Source: Hwanghaeella sp964350445 (GTDB lineage: Bacteria; Pseudomonadota; Alphaproteobacteria; UBA8366; Aestuariispiraceae). From it: a stretch of 64,000 bases of DNA. Position 1 is the stretch's first letter. Each line of letters begins with the position of its first letter. The notes beneath the pieces are model-generated. The model did not search any database. It saw nothing but the letters and a program-made list of their open reading frames with translations, and was not told the DNA's origin. The position numbers and the translations under genes are program-made. The DNA lies in NCBI GenBank assembly GCA_964350445.1, contig CAYGKA010000024.1, positions 1-64,000 on the forward strand, written 5' to 3'. Below, one piece after another: positions 10,329 to 17,752 of this stretch.

Positions 10329-12584
10329 ATGCAGGATTCCGCGATCGGTCGTTCCGTACCGAGGCTGGAAGATGCCCGACTACTTTCAGGCCATGGCCGC
10401 TTCGTCGAAGATTTGCGAAAGGACGGCACCGCTCATGCCGTCATGGTGCGCAGCCCCGTCGCCCATGCGAAGTTTCGCTCCATCGACCTGGACGCGGCGA
10501 AGGCGTCGCCCGGGGTACTGGCGGTCGTGACGGGCGCGGACCTTCTGCAAGCGGGGTTGAAACCGATGCCCTGCATCACCCCGCAGGACTCTTCCGACGG
10601 CACGCCGTTCCAATCCCCTGTTCGCTACGCGCTGCCCACCGATACGGTGCGCCATGTTGGCGAAGCTGTCGTCATGGTCGTCGCGGAAACCGAAGAACAG
10701 GCACAAGATGCCGCGGAGCGGGTGGATATCGACTATGAGGACCTCGACGTCCATATCGACACAGGGACCGCGCGCGAAACCGCCTTCGATTGGATGACCG
10801 GTGACACCGCCAGCGTCGAGAAAGCAATGTCGGCAGCTTCCCACATTGTCAGCATCGAAGGCGTCATCAACAACCGCGTAATCGTCAGCCCCATCGAAAC
10901 ACGGTCCTACCTCGCCGAATTCGACAAGGAATCGGGGCGTTACACGCTTTTCACGCAAAGTCAGGGTGTTCACCTGATCCGCCAACTGGTCGCCGAAACC
11001 TTGAACGTCGCCGAAGCCGATCTGCATGTGATAACCCCGGATGTCGGCGGAAGTTTCGCCGCCAAACTGATGAACTATCCGGAACAAACCCTGGTGCTGT
11101 TTGCCGCGAAAGAGCTCGGGCGACCGGTCCGCTGGGTTTCCACGCGCGGCGAAGCCTGCCTAAGCGACGCCCAAGGCCGGGATCAGGTAAGCCGGGCCGA
11201 TTTGGCTTTGGACAACGACGGCAATTTCCTGGCATTGCGGATTGAGAGTAAGGGGGCGCTTGGCGCCTATGCTTCCGCACTCGGGCCGTCCATTATCGGG
11301 AAAGGGTTTGCGAAGGTTGCCGGACACAATTACGCAATACCCGCAATAACGGTCCGAACTGTCGGTGTCTACACCCACACGGCACCCACCGACGCTTATC
11401 GCGGGGCCGGAAAGCCGGAAGTGATCTATTTGGTCGAACGGTTGATTGAGAAAGCCGCGCGGGACCTTGGGTTCGATCGCGCAGCGCTGCGCCGCCGCAA
11501 TCTGGTTGCGGAATCGGCCATGCCGTACACCGCAGCCACGGGTTTTGTTTTCGACAGCGGTAATTTCGCGCATGTCTTCGACCTTGCCCTGAAGGCATCG
11601 GGTTGGGACGGGTTCGCATCCCGCCGCGCCGCAAGCGAGGCCAAGGGATTGAAGCGCGGCATATCGATCTGCCCGACACTGCACCTGACCGGCGGCTCGC
11701 CCAACGAGGCGAGTGAGATTGAGGTGACCGGCGACGGCCACATTCTTGTCAAAACCGGTGTTCAGGCATCCGGACAGGGGCATGAGACGGCATTCGCGCA
11801 GCTTGTTGCGCAAAGGTTGGAGATTCCGATGGAGAAAGTCGTCCTCGTCGAAGGCGACAGTGACCGGGTGAAGATCGGCGGCGGCACGGGCGGGTCTTCC
11901 TCTCTTCCCATCGCGGCGACGACGATCGACCGGGCGGCATCCAACCTGATCGAGAACGGCAAGGAAGGCGCAGCGGAAATTCTCGAAGCCGCCGCAGCCG
12001 ACATAACCTATGGCGACGGAGCGTTCACCGTTGTCGGAACCGACCGGCGCGTCGGGCTGTTTGAACTGACCCAAAAACTCGAAGAGCGCGGTCTTCCCGG
12101 CTGCGCCGGCGGCGCCGCTTTCGAAGGTAACCATCAGACCGTGCCGAACAGCGCCCATGTCTGCGAGGTCGAGCTCGACCCCGAAACAGGCCGCGTCGCG
12201 ATTGCGCAATACGTGTCGGCCGATGATTTGGGCGTGAAGCTTAACCCGATGATTGCCGAGGGCCAGCTGCATGGCGGCATCGTGCAGGGCATCGGACAGG
12301 CTTGGTTGGAAAACACGGTCTATGAGGAAGGCAGCGGGCAGCTGCTGTCGGGGTCCTTTATGGATTATGCGCTGCCGCGTGCGTCGGACCTGCCGCAATT
12401 CACCCTTGTGGATGGCAGCTTAACGACGGAAATCAATCATCTAGGCATGAAAGGCGTCGGGGAGCTTGGGACGAATGGCGGCCTCGCCCCCTTCATGCTG
12501 GCCCTGTACGACGCCATGGGAACCGATGCAGTGGAAATGCCCGCCACACCGGAAAGGGTATGGCGGGCGCTTCAGGGCGCATAG
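10329..12584 (+). CDS. Xanthine dehydrogenase family, molybdopterin-binding large subunit (CoxL-like), orphan
   Basis: A 751-residue molybdenum hydroxylase large subunit. The first 150 residues form the a/b hammerhead domain (GRSVPRLEDARLLSG), followed by two molybdopterin-binding domains with DVGGSFAAK at 238-246, AYRGAGKPE at 356-364, SGQGHE and the catalytic-glutamate motif GVGELG with E712. The sequence AYRGAG instead of AYRCSFR argues against true carbon monoxide dehydrogenase and for another aldehyde- or heterocycle-oxidising member. Partners normally supply FAD and two [2Fe-2S] clusters, but neither the medium nor the small subunit is adjacent. It is divergent from a TetR regulator. 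Confidence 0.88.
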   Translation: MQDSAIGRSVPRLEDARLLSGHGRFVEDLRKDGTAHAVMVRSPVAHAKFRSIDLDAAKASPGVLAVVTGADLLQAGLKPMPCITPQDSSDGTPFQSPVRYALPTDTVRHVGEAVVMVVAETEEQAQDAAERVDIDYEDLDVHIDTGTARETAFDWMTGDTASVEKAMSAASHIVSIEGVINNRVIVSPIETRSYLAEFDKESGRYTLFTQSQGVHLIRQLVAETLNVAEADLHVITPDVGGSFAAKLMNYPEQTLVLFAAKELGRPVRWVSTRGEACLSDAQGRDQVSRADLALDNDGNFLALRIESKGALGAYASALGPSIIGKGFAKVAGHNYAIPAITVRTVGVYTHTAPTDAYRGAGKPEVIYLVERLIEKAARDLGFDRAALRRRNLVAESAMPYTAATGFVFDSGNFAHVFDLALKASGWDGFASRRAASEAKGLKRGISICPTLHLTGGSPNEASEIEVTGDGHILVKTGVQASGQGHETAFAQLVAQRLEIPMEKVVLVEGDSDRVKIGGGTGGSSSLPIAATTIDRAASNLIENGKEGAAEILEAAAADITYGDGAFTVVGTDRRVGLFELTQKLEERGLPGCAGGAAFEGNHQTVPNSAHVCEVELDPETGRVAIAQYVSADDLGVKLNPMIAEGQLHGGIVQGIGQAWLENTVYEEGSGQLLSGSFMDYALPRASDLPQFTLVDGSLTTEINHLGMKGVGELGTNGGLAPFMLALYDAMGTDAVEMPATPERVWRALQGA

Positions 12585-12598
12585 GGTCCCCGCCACTT

Positions 12599-13663
12599 TT
12601 AGCCAAGCAGGGCGTAGGTCAAGCCGATCACGACAGATCCGCATAGCGCGATGCCCAGATAGAGCAGGAAGACCGGAAAGCGGACCAGCGCTTTCACCGC
12701 GATCGCGGCCGGTATGCTGGTCACCGCGCCGGCGACCATGAAGGTCAGCGCCGCAGGGGCGCTGAGGCCCATTTCCATCAGGCCGCTGGTCAGCGGGATC
12801 GCCGCATAACCGTTCAGATAGGCAGGAACGCCGATGAAAGCCGCCGCGGGGATGGCCAGCGCGCCGGCGCCGCTCAGCCATTCGCCAACTTGCTCCATCG
12901 GGGCATAGGCGAGCATCATCGCTTCCAGCAGGAAGGCCAGTGTCAGCCATTTCGTCAGGAACCATCCGGACCGCTTCGCTTCCTTGCTGAAGACCGTCCT
13001 GCGTTGCGCTTCCCCCCAGAAGCCCCAGACCGGCTTGTCCCCGCGGGTGTAGGCGCCGGTGCCGCAAGTCGATGCCGTCCCGATCAACGGATCGCGCAAA
13101 AGGGCCGACCGACCAAGCAACAAGACCGTGAACCCGCCCATCAACCCTATGGCGATCGCCGCCGCCGTCTTGATAACCGTGAATTCCGTTCCCAGAACAG
13201 CCGCTGTCACCACAAACATTTCCGGGTCCATAACCGGGGAAGCCAACCAAAACGCCATGACCGGCGCCAAAGGCACGCCGGACGCCAACAAAGCGGCAAT
13301 CAACGGCACCACGCCGCAGGAACAGAACGGCGATAACGCCCCGACAATGGCGGCCATGAACGTCGCCTGTACGATATTGCCGTTGAACGCCTTGGCTATA
13401 AGCCCATCCGCGCCGGTCGCCTTCAAATAGGCCGCCAGCAGAACCGACACGATGATGAAAGGCGCGATACCAAGCAGGCTGTTTCCGGTGGCGATCACCC
13501 CATCCTGCGCCGTGCCCGCATCCGCCAGGAACCAGACAAGGGCGATCCCGGCAACGGTCAGCAGCACACGGTCGAACTTTCCGACCTTTAGCCTGATCCA
13601 TCCTGCGGTACTTCTAGAATTATCGAAAGATCTAGGGTCGGATTGTTGTATCGTATCACTCAT
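12599..13663 (-). CDS. Permease of the ArsP/DUF318 family
   Basis: A 354-residue inner-membrane protein with about eight hydrophobic segments and the family signature SPFCSCGVVPL near residue 105, where closely spaced cysteines recur in ArsP-type permeases. Known members export organoarsenicals (ArsP); others are uncharacterised. The ArsR-type gene 48 bases upstream on the same strand supports a metal or metalloid efflux role. The ATG at 13663 follows AAAGAGAG. An ArsR-type operator copy lies 35-57 bases inside this coding region, encoding part of the poorly conserved N-terminus. The substrate is inferred, not shown. Confidence 0.82.
   Translation of the reverse strand: MSDTIQQSDPRSFDNSRSTAGWIRLKVGKFDRVLLTVAGIALVWFLADAGTAQDGVIATGNSLLGIAPFIIVSVLLAAYLKATGADGLIAKAFNGNIVQATFMAAIVGALSPFCSCGVVPLIAALLASGVPLAPVMAFWLASPVMDPEMFVVTAAVLGTEFTVIKTAAAIAIGLMGGFTVLLLGRSALLRDPLIGTASTCGTGAYTRGDKPVWGFWGEAQRRTVFSKEAKRSGWFLTKWLTLAFLLEAMMLAYAPMEQVGEWLSGAGALAIPAAAFIGVPAYLNGYAAIPLTSGLMEMGLSAPAALTFMVAGAVTSIPAAIAVKALVRFPVFLLYLGIALCGSVVIGLTYALLG
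13606..13628. promoter_or_regulatory. Second copy of the ArsR-type operator, inside the permease coding region
   Basis: Matches the copy upstream of arsR at 22 of 23 positions. The core TTCTAGAATTATCGAAA occupies 13612-13628. It sits just inside the 5' end of the permease coding sequence. Confidence 0.6.
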
Positions 13664-13711
13664 CGCATCTCTCTTTCGGGGAGCCCGGCCGGGGCCCAGC
13701 CACACGTAAAA

Positions 13712-14089
13712 TCAGGTGTTTTCGAAGACCTTCCGCCAATGGCGGCCATGGCCCGCGGGCCCGTTGCCGGAACGACCATCATCGCCCGTGCCAACGTCAC
13801 TGGAATCCGCGCAGCATTCATCGGCCAGATAGCCGATAACCGCATCCATCACATCGTAGCGTGCCCGGCAGATCAGGGTTGTTCCCTGCTTTTCCCTGGC
13901 CACCAGATCCACCGTATCCAAAAGCTTCAAATGATGACTGAGGGTCGATCCCGGGATCGAGACGACTTCCTGAATGCGGCCAACGCTCATCCCCTCCGCC
14001 CCCGCGCGGACCAGCAGACGGTAAATCTGCAAGCGCGTCGGATTGCCAAGGGCGTTCAGCCGGTCTGCGGTTTGTTCAAGATCGCTCAT
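13712..14089 (-). CDS. ArsR/SmtB family transcriptional regulator
   Basis: A 125-residue winged helix-turn-helix repressor. The recognition region reads VVSIPGSTLSHHLKLL, preceded by the usual LGNPTRLQIYRLL. A C-terminal ECCADSS stretch offers adjacent cysteines that could bind a thiophilic metal or metalloid; the classic ELCVCDL site in the alpha-3 helix is absent. It is the first gene of a two-gene operon with the ArsP-like permease. A near-palindromic site 40 bases upstream of its ATG is probably its own operator. The C-terminal tail after the cysteines is glycine-rich and probably disordered. Confidence 0.88.
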   Translation of the reverse strand: MSDLEQTADRLNALGNPTRLQIYRLLVRAGAEGMSVGRIQEVVSIPGSTLSHHLKLLDTVDLVAREKQGTTLICRARYDVMDAVIGYLADECCADSSDVGTGDDGRSGNGPAGHGRHWRKVFENT

Positions 14090-14123
14090 GGCGAGAATTT
14101 ATCACAACCAACGCCTACGTCAA

Positions 14124-14146
14124 CGGTATTTCTAGAATTATCGAAA
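14124..14146. promoter_or_regulatory. Probable ArsR operator upstream of the arsR gene
   Basis: The 18-base core at 14129-14146, TTTCTAGAATTATCGAAA, is an imperfect inverted repeat (TTTC-x-A-x-AATT-x-T-x-GAAA). It lies about 40 bases upstream of the arsR ATG and recurs at 13606-13628. The assignment to ArsR is an inference from position and symmetry. Confidence 0.65.
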
Positions 14147-14239
14147 TAATGGTTTTCCGCTATCTCCGCTTGAAGCGCGGCAAGGACCGATCCATTTTCG
14201 GAACGACATTGGACGCCAACCGAATTGGATGTATACCCT

Positions 14240-14512
14240 GTGACCGACAGCAGCGGGCGTTTGCCTTTACCCGATATCCCCTCGCCCTGCGTCGGCGTCT
14301 GCGCCGTAAACCCGGCAACGGGCCAATGCCTGGGATGCTTGCGCAGCATTGATGAGATCGGGGCCTGGCCGCGCGCCAGCAACGAGGAACGGCTGGCCAT
14401 CCTGCAAGAGCTGAAGGAACGCCGCCGGGCTGCCGGCCGCACAAGCGCGGCGGATCAACGGCCGCGCCGCAGAGCGCGCAAAAGGACCGGTGCGGCGGAC
14501 GGCAACGACTAG
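14240..14512 (+). CDS. DUF1289 domain-containing protein
   Basis: A small protein of about 90 residues with the DUF1289 pattern of four cysteines: SPCVGVC, then GQCLGC, then RSIDEIGAWP. The motif suggests metal binding, but the family function is not established. The C-terminal 25 residues are arginine-rich. GTG at 14240 gives a typical family N-terminus (MTDSSG); an in-frame TTG at 14225 is the alternative, and neither has a clear ribosome site. It is convergent with tadA, the two genes sharing the bases CTAG as their stop codons. Confidence 0.75.
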   Translation: MTDSSGRLPLPDIPSPCVGVCAVNPATGQCLGCLRSIDEIGAWPRASNEERLAILQELKERRRAAGRTSAADQRPRRRARKRTGAADGND

Positions 14513-14973
14513 GAGTGGCGTTTTTCCTGGAAGAACGACCGTAAAAGCGCGCCGCATTCCGCTTCGGCCATGCCGCTGACGACATCCGGTTTATGATGGC
14601 ATGTCGGCCGGTCGAAAACCCGGGCGCCATGGTCGACACCGCCGCCCTTGGGATCATAAGCGCCATAGACCAATTTTGCGATCCGCGCGTGGGAAATCGC
14701 ACCGGCGCACATTGGGCAAGGCTCCAATGTGACGTAAAGGTCGCATCCGGTCAGCCTGGGCGAGGTCACCACCGCCGCCGCGCGTCGAATGACCAACAAC
14801 TCCGCATGTGCGGTCGGGTCCTTCAATTCTTCGACCCGATTGCCGTCCTCGGCAAGCACGTCGCCCGTCTCCCGGTCGACGACGACCGCGCCGATCGGCG
14901 ATTCACCCCGCGCGGCAGCCTGCTTGGCTTGCTCCAGCGCGCGTATCATATATGGGTTGCGTCTTTCCTGCAT
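14509..14973 (-). CDS. tadA: tRNA adenosine(34) deaminase TadA
   Basis: A 154-residue zinc-dependent deaminase that converts adenosine to inosine at the wobble base of tRNA-Arg. Zinc and catalytic motifs are HAE (within PTAHAELLV) and PCPMC (within LEPCPMCAGAI). ARVFDRPTCHHKPDVV near the C-terminus is typical of the family. The frame extends upstream without homology, so the ATG at 14973 (MQERRNPYM) was chosen. The short distance to rluB on the opposite strand (about 120 bases) suggests a divergent promoter region. A general nucleoside deaminase of the same family is the only alternative. Confidence 0.9.
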   Translation of the reverse strand: MQERRNPYMIRALEQAKQAAARGESPIGAVVVDRETGDVLAEDGNRVEELKDPTAHAELLVIRRAAAVVTSPRLTGCDLYVTLEPCPMCAGAISHARIAKLVYGAYDPKGGGVDHGARVFDRPTCHHKPDVVSGMAEAECGALLRSFFQEKRHS

Positions 14974-15092
14974 GGCGGGCGAAGCGTAGAGTGCGCGCCG
15001 CCGCCCCACAAGTTCAGCGGGGCACAAGTTTGCAGGGCCCATAATACCCGCGCAGCGATTGCGCCAACCACCGAAGACAAGGAACCGACACC

Positions 15093-15941
15093 ATGGATAG
15101 CCCGCAGGACGCCGACGCCCAACGCATCGCCAAAGTGATGGCCCGCGCCGGTCTGTGTTCCCGCCGGGAAGCGGAACGCTGGATCGCAGAGGGCCGAGTC
15201 GCCATCGACGGCGAAGTGATCCTGTCGCCCGCCGTGACCGTAACCGCTGAAAACAAAGTGATGGTCGACGGCAAGCTGATGCCGACCGCGGACCGGGCGC
15301 GCCTATGGCGCTACCACAAGCCGGCCGGTTTGTTGACCACGAGCAACGACCCGCAAGGCCGCCCGACCGTCTACCAGGACCTGCCACGGGACCTGCCGCG
15401 CCTGATCAGTGTCGGGCGCCTCGACCTCAATTCCGAAGGTCTGCTGCTGTTCACCAATGACGGGGAACTGGCCCGTAAGCTGGAACACCCGCTGACAGGC
15501 CTTCCGCGCAAGTACCGCATCCGTGTCTATGGCGTCGTCGACCCGGCGAAGCTGGAAAGCATCGACCGCGGCGTCACGGTCGATGGCGTGGAATACGGTC
15601 CCATCTACGCCGAACTGGAACGTCAGCAGAGCAGCAATGCCTGGATCACGATCATTCTGCGCGAAGGCAAGAACCGCGAAGTCCGGCGCGTCATGGAGCA
15701 TCTCGGATACCGGGTGAACCGGCTGATCCGCACCGGCTACGGGATTATCGCACTCGGCGATTTGCCGCGCAGCGCCATTGAAGAAGTGCCGATCGGCGTG
15801 GTGAAGAAACTGATGGGCGAAAGGCACAAGGGCGCAAAGGCCAAACCCAAACCCGTGAAGCCGGGATACAAACGAAAAGCCGCCGCGAATAAATCACGCA
15901 GCAGGACGGATGCCGGTGCGGATCGTCGCGGGAAAACATAA
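15093..15941 (+). CDS. rluB: Pseudouridine synthase, RluB/RsuA type
   Basis: A 282-residue ribosomal RNA pseudouridine synthase, probably acting on 23S rRNA near position 2605. An S4 RNA-binding domain covers about residues 10-60 (RIAKVMARAGLCSRREAE), and the catalytic domain carries GRLDLNSEGLLLFTNDG with catalytic D111. EGKNREVRRVME is another signature. The C-terminal 40 residues are lysine- and arginine-rich and probably disordered. The last 32 bases overlap the start of rsmD, so the two rRNA-modifying enzymes are translationally coupled. RluB is preferred over RsuA or RluE because of length and alphaproteobacterial gene order. Confidence 0.9.
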   Translation: MDSPQDADAQRIAKVMARAGLCSRREAERWIAEGRVAIDGEVILSPAVTVTAENKVMVDGKLMPTADRARLWRYHKPAGLLTTSNDPQGRPTVYQDLPRDLPRLISVGRLDLNSEGLLLFTNDGELARKLEHPLTGLPRKYRIRVYGVVDPAKLESIDRGVTVDGVEYGPIYAELERQQSSNAWITIILREGKNREVRRVMEHLGYRVNRLIRTGYGIIALGDLPRSAIEEVPIGVVKKLMGERHKGAKAKPKPVKPGYKRKAAANKSRSRTDAGADRRGKT

Positions 15942-16470
15942 GGGCGTACGCCTCGACGCCCCGGAAGGCCCCGCCACCCGCCCGACATCGGACCGGGCGC
16001 GCGAGAATCTGTTCAACATTCTGGGCCACGGCGACTATGCGGAAAAGCTGCGCGGCGGCCGGGTTCTGGAACTGTTCGCGGGGACAGGGGCGCTTGGCCT
16101 AGAGGCATTGAGCCGTGGCGGCGCCCATTGCGTCTTCGTCGAAAACAGCAAACCCGCGCTGGCGGCGCTGCGCGCCAATATCGCGAAATGCAGGGCCGAG
16201 GACCGCAGCAAGGTGGAAGCGTCTGACGCCTTTCGACTAAGGCCGCAGGCGAAACCCTACGACCTCGTCCTGATAGACCCGCCCTATAGGGAAAGGGCAA
16301 TCGAACAGGCGATCAAGGCCGCGCTCGACGCCCGCGCGGTAGGCGCGGATACATTGGTGATCGCACAGCTCGACCCCAAAACGACGTGGGACACACCGGA
16401 AGGGTTCACACTGTTGGATGACCGCCGCTACGGGGCAGCCCGGTTCCTGTTCTTCACCCGCAGCCAATAG
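15910..16470 (+). CDS. rsmD: 16S rRNA (guanine(966)-N2)-methyltransferase RsmD
   Basis: A 186-residue S-adenosylmethionine-dependent methyltransferase that modifies G966 of 16S rRNA during 30S assembly. The cofactor site is VLELFAGTGALGLEAL at about 52-67 and the catalytic motif is DPPY at 123-126. RPTSDRARENLFNIL is the family N-terminal signature. The ATG lies inside the end of rluB. It is convergent with the MFS transporter gene, whose stop lies 13 bases away. Confidence 0.93.
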   Translation: MPVRIVAGKHKGVRLDAPEGPATRPTSDRARENLFNILGHGDYAEKLRGGRVLELFAGTGALGLEALSRGGAHCVFVENSKPALAALRANIAKCRAEDRSKVEASDAFRLRPQAKPYDLVLIDPPYRERAIEQAIKAALDARAVGADTLVIAQLDPKTTWDTPEGFTLLDDRRYGAARFLFFTRSQ

Positions 16471-16483
16471 ACCGGCGAGACGC

Positions 16484-17671
16484 CTAACTGCTTTGTTCCA
16501 CGGCAATCCGCTTCCGGCTAAGCGCCAGGATCATGAACAAAACGGGTATCAAAATGGCGAAGCCGATCCAGAATTGCGCTGTCACATGGATATGTTCCAG
16601 CGCCAAGCCCGCAAGGGCCGGCCCGGCGATCCGGGCCAGGCTGGACGTAGACTGCGCGGTTCCCATGACAGCCCCTTTCCAGCCTTCCGGCGCTTCGCGG
16701 CTCATAAGACTTTGCATCGCCGGATTGTGGAATCCCATCGCGATGGCCAGCAGAGCCATGGGCAGTGCCAACCAGTAGAATTCCGTTACGAAGCTCAAGG
16801 CAACGACCGACAGCATCAGGGAAACCGCGCCGATCAAGGCGACCCGCGCCTCGCCCATCTTCTTGCTCAACCGGCCGACCAGACCGCCCTGAACGATCGC
16901 ATTGATGACCCCCGCAAAAGCCAGGAAATAGCCGATCTCCCGCGGACCGATATCCAGCACATGCGCGCCCCACAGGGCCAAAGTCCCTTCGACGCCCGTG
17001 AAGACCAGGGAAACCAAAAAGAACGGCACCAGCAACCGAAGCAGCCAGGGTTGCCGGGCGACCTTCAAGGCGCCTTCGGCCAAGTCGGCCTGATGGACGC
17101 GGTGACGCGCCGGTTCCTTCACCATCACGGCCGTGATCAATAGCCCGATACAGGCGCAGCCTGCGGAAATATAGCTTGGAAAGGCGAAGTCCGGCTGGTC
17201 CGCGCCGACCGCCGTCGCGCCGATCGCCGGCCCGATGGTGAAACCGATGCCAAAGGCGGCGCCGAGCATCCCCATGCCCTTGGCGCGATCCTCGGATGTC
17301 GTGACATCGGCGACGAAAGCCTGACTGGTGGCCAGCCATCCAGCGGTGAACCCGGCAAAGGCGCGGCTCATGAAGATCGCCAACTGGGTATCGGCATTCG
17401 CCAGCCAGACATAGCTGATGACCGTTGCGAATACCGAGATCACCATCACCGGCTTCCGGCCGATCCGATCGGAGAGCCTGCCCCAGAACGGCGCGCTCAA
17501 CAGGGAACAAGCAGAAAAGACCGAAAAAATCGCCGCAGCTTCGAAATCACCGCCCCCGGCTTCCTTCATCGCGAAAGGCAGCAACGGAATGATGATGCCC
17601 AAGCCGATGATGTTGACGCAGGTGGCTGCGGCAAGCGGGATCAGGGCCTTGAAATTGGATTCACTGGACAA
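16484..17671 (-). CDS. Major facilitator superfamily transporter, TetA-like exporter
   Basis: A 395-residue inner-membrane protein with about twelve hydrophobic segments. The MFS motif A between helices 2 and 3 is GRLSDRIGRKPVM, and the antiporter-type motif in helix 5 shows GAAFGIGFTIGPAIGA. These place it in the drug:proton antiporter (TCR/TetA-like) group. The substrate cannot be predicted. It lies about 80 bases downstream of mutL on the same strand and might be read through from it. Confidence 0.85.
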   Translation of the reverse strand: MSSESNFKALIPLAAATCVNIIGLGIIIPLLPFAMKEAGGGDFEAAAIFSVFSACSLLSAPFWGRLSDRIGRKPVMVISVFATVISYVWLANADTQLAIFMSRAFAGFTAGWLATSQAFVADVTTSEDRAKGMGMLGAAFGIGFTIGPAIGATAVGADQPDFAFPSYISAGCACIGLLITAVMVKEPARHRVHQADLAEGALKVARQPWLLRLLVPFFLVSLVFTGVEGTLALWGAHVLDIGPREIGYFLAFAGVINAIVQGGLVGRLSKKMGEARVALIGAVSLMLSVVALSFVTEFYWLALPMALLAIAMGFHNPAMQSLMSREAPEGWKGAVMGTAQSTSSLARIAGPALAGLALEHIHVTAQFWIGFAILIPVLFMILALSRKRIAVEQSS

Positions 17672-17752
17672 GGACGGTTCCGGCAGGTGGTGTCTGACTC
17701 TGCGGGAGTAACGGGCCGAACCGGCAAAGTCAAAACCTCAACACGCGGCCGG

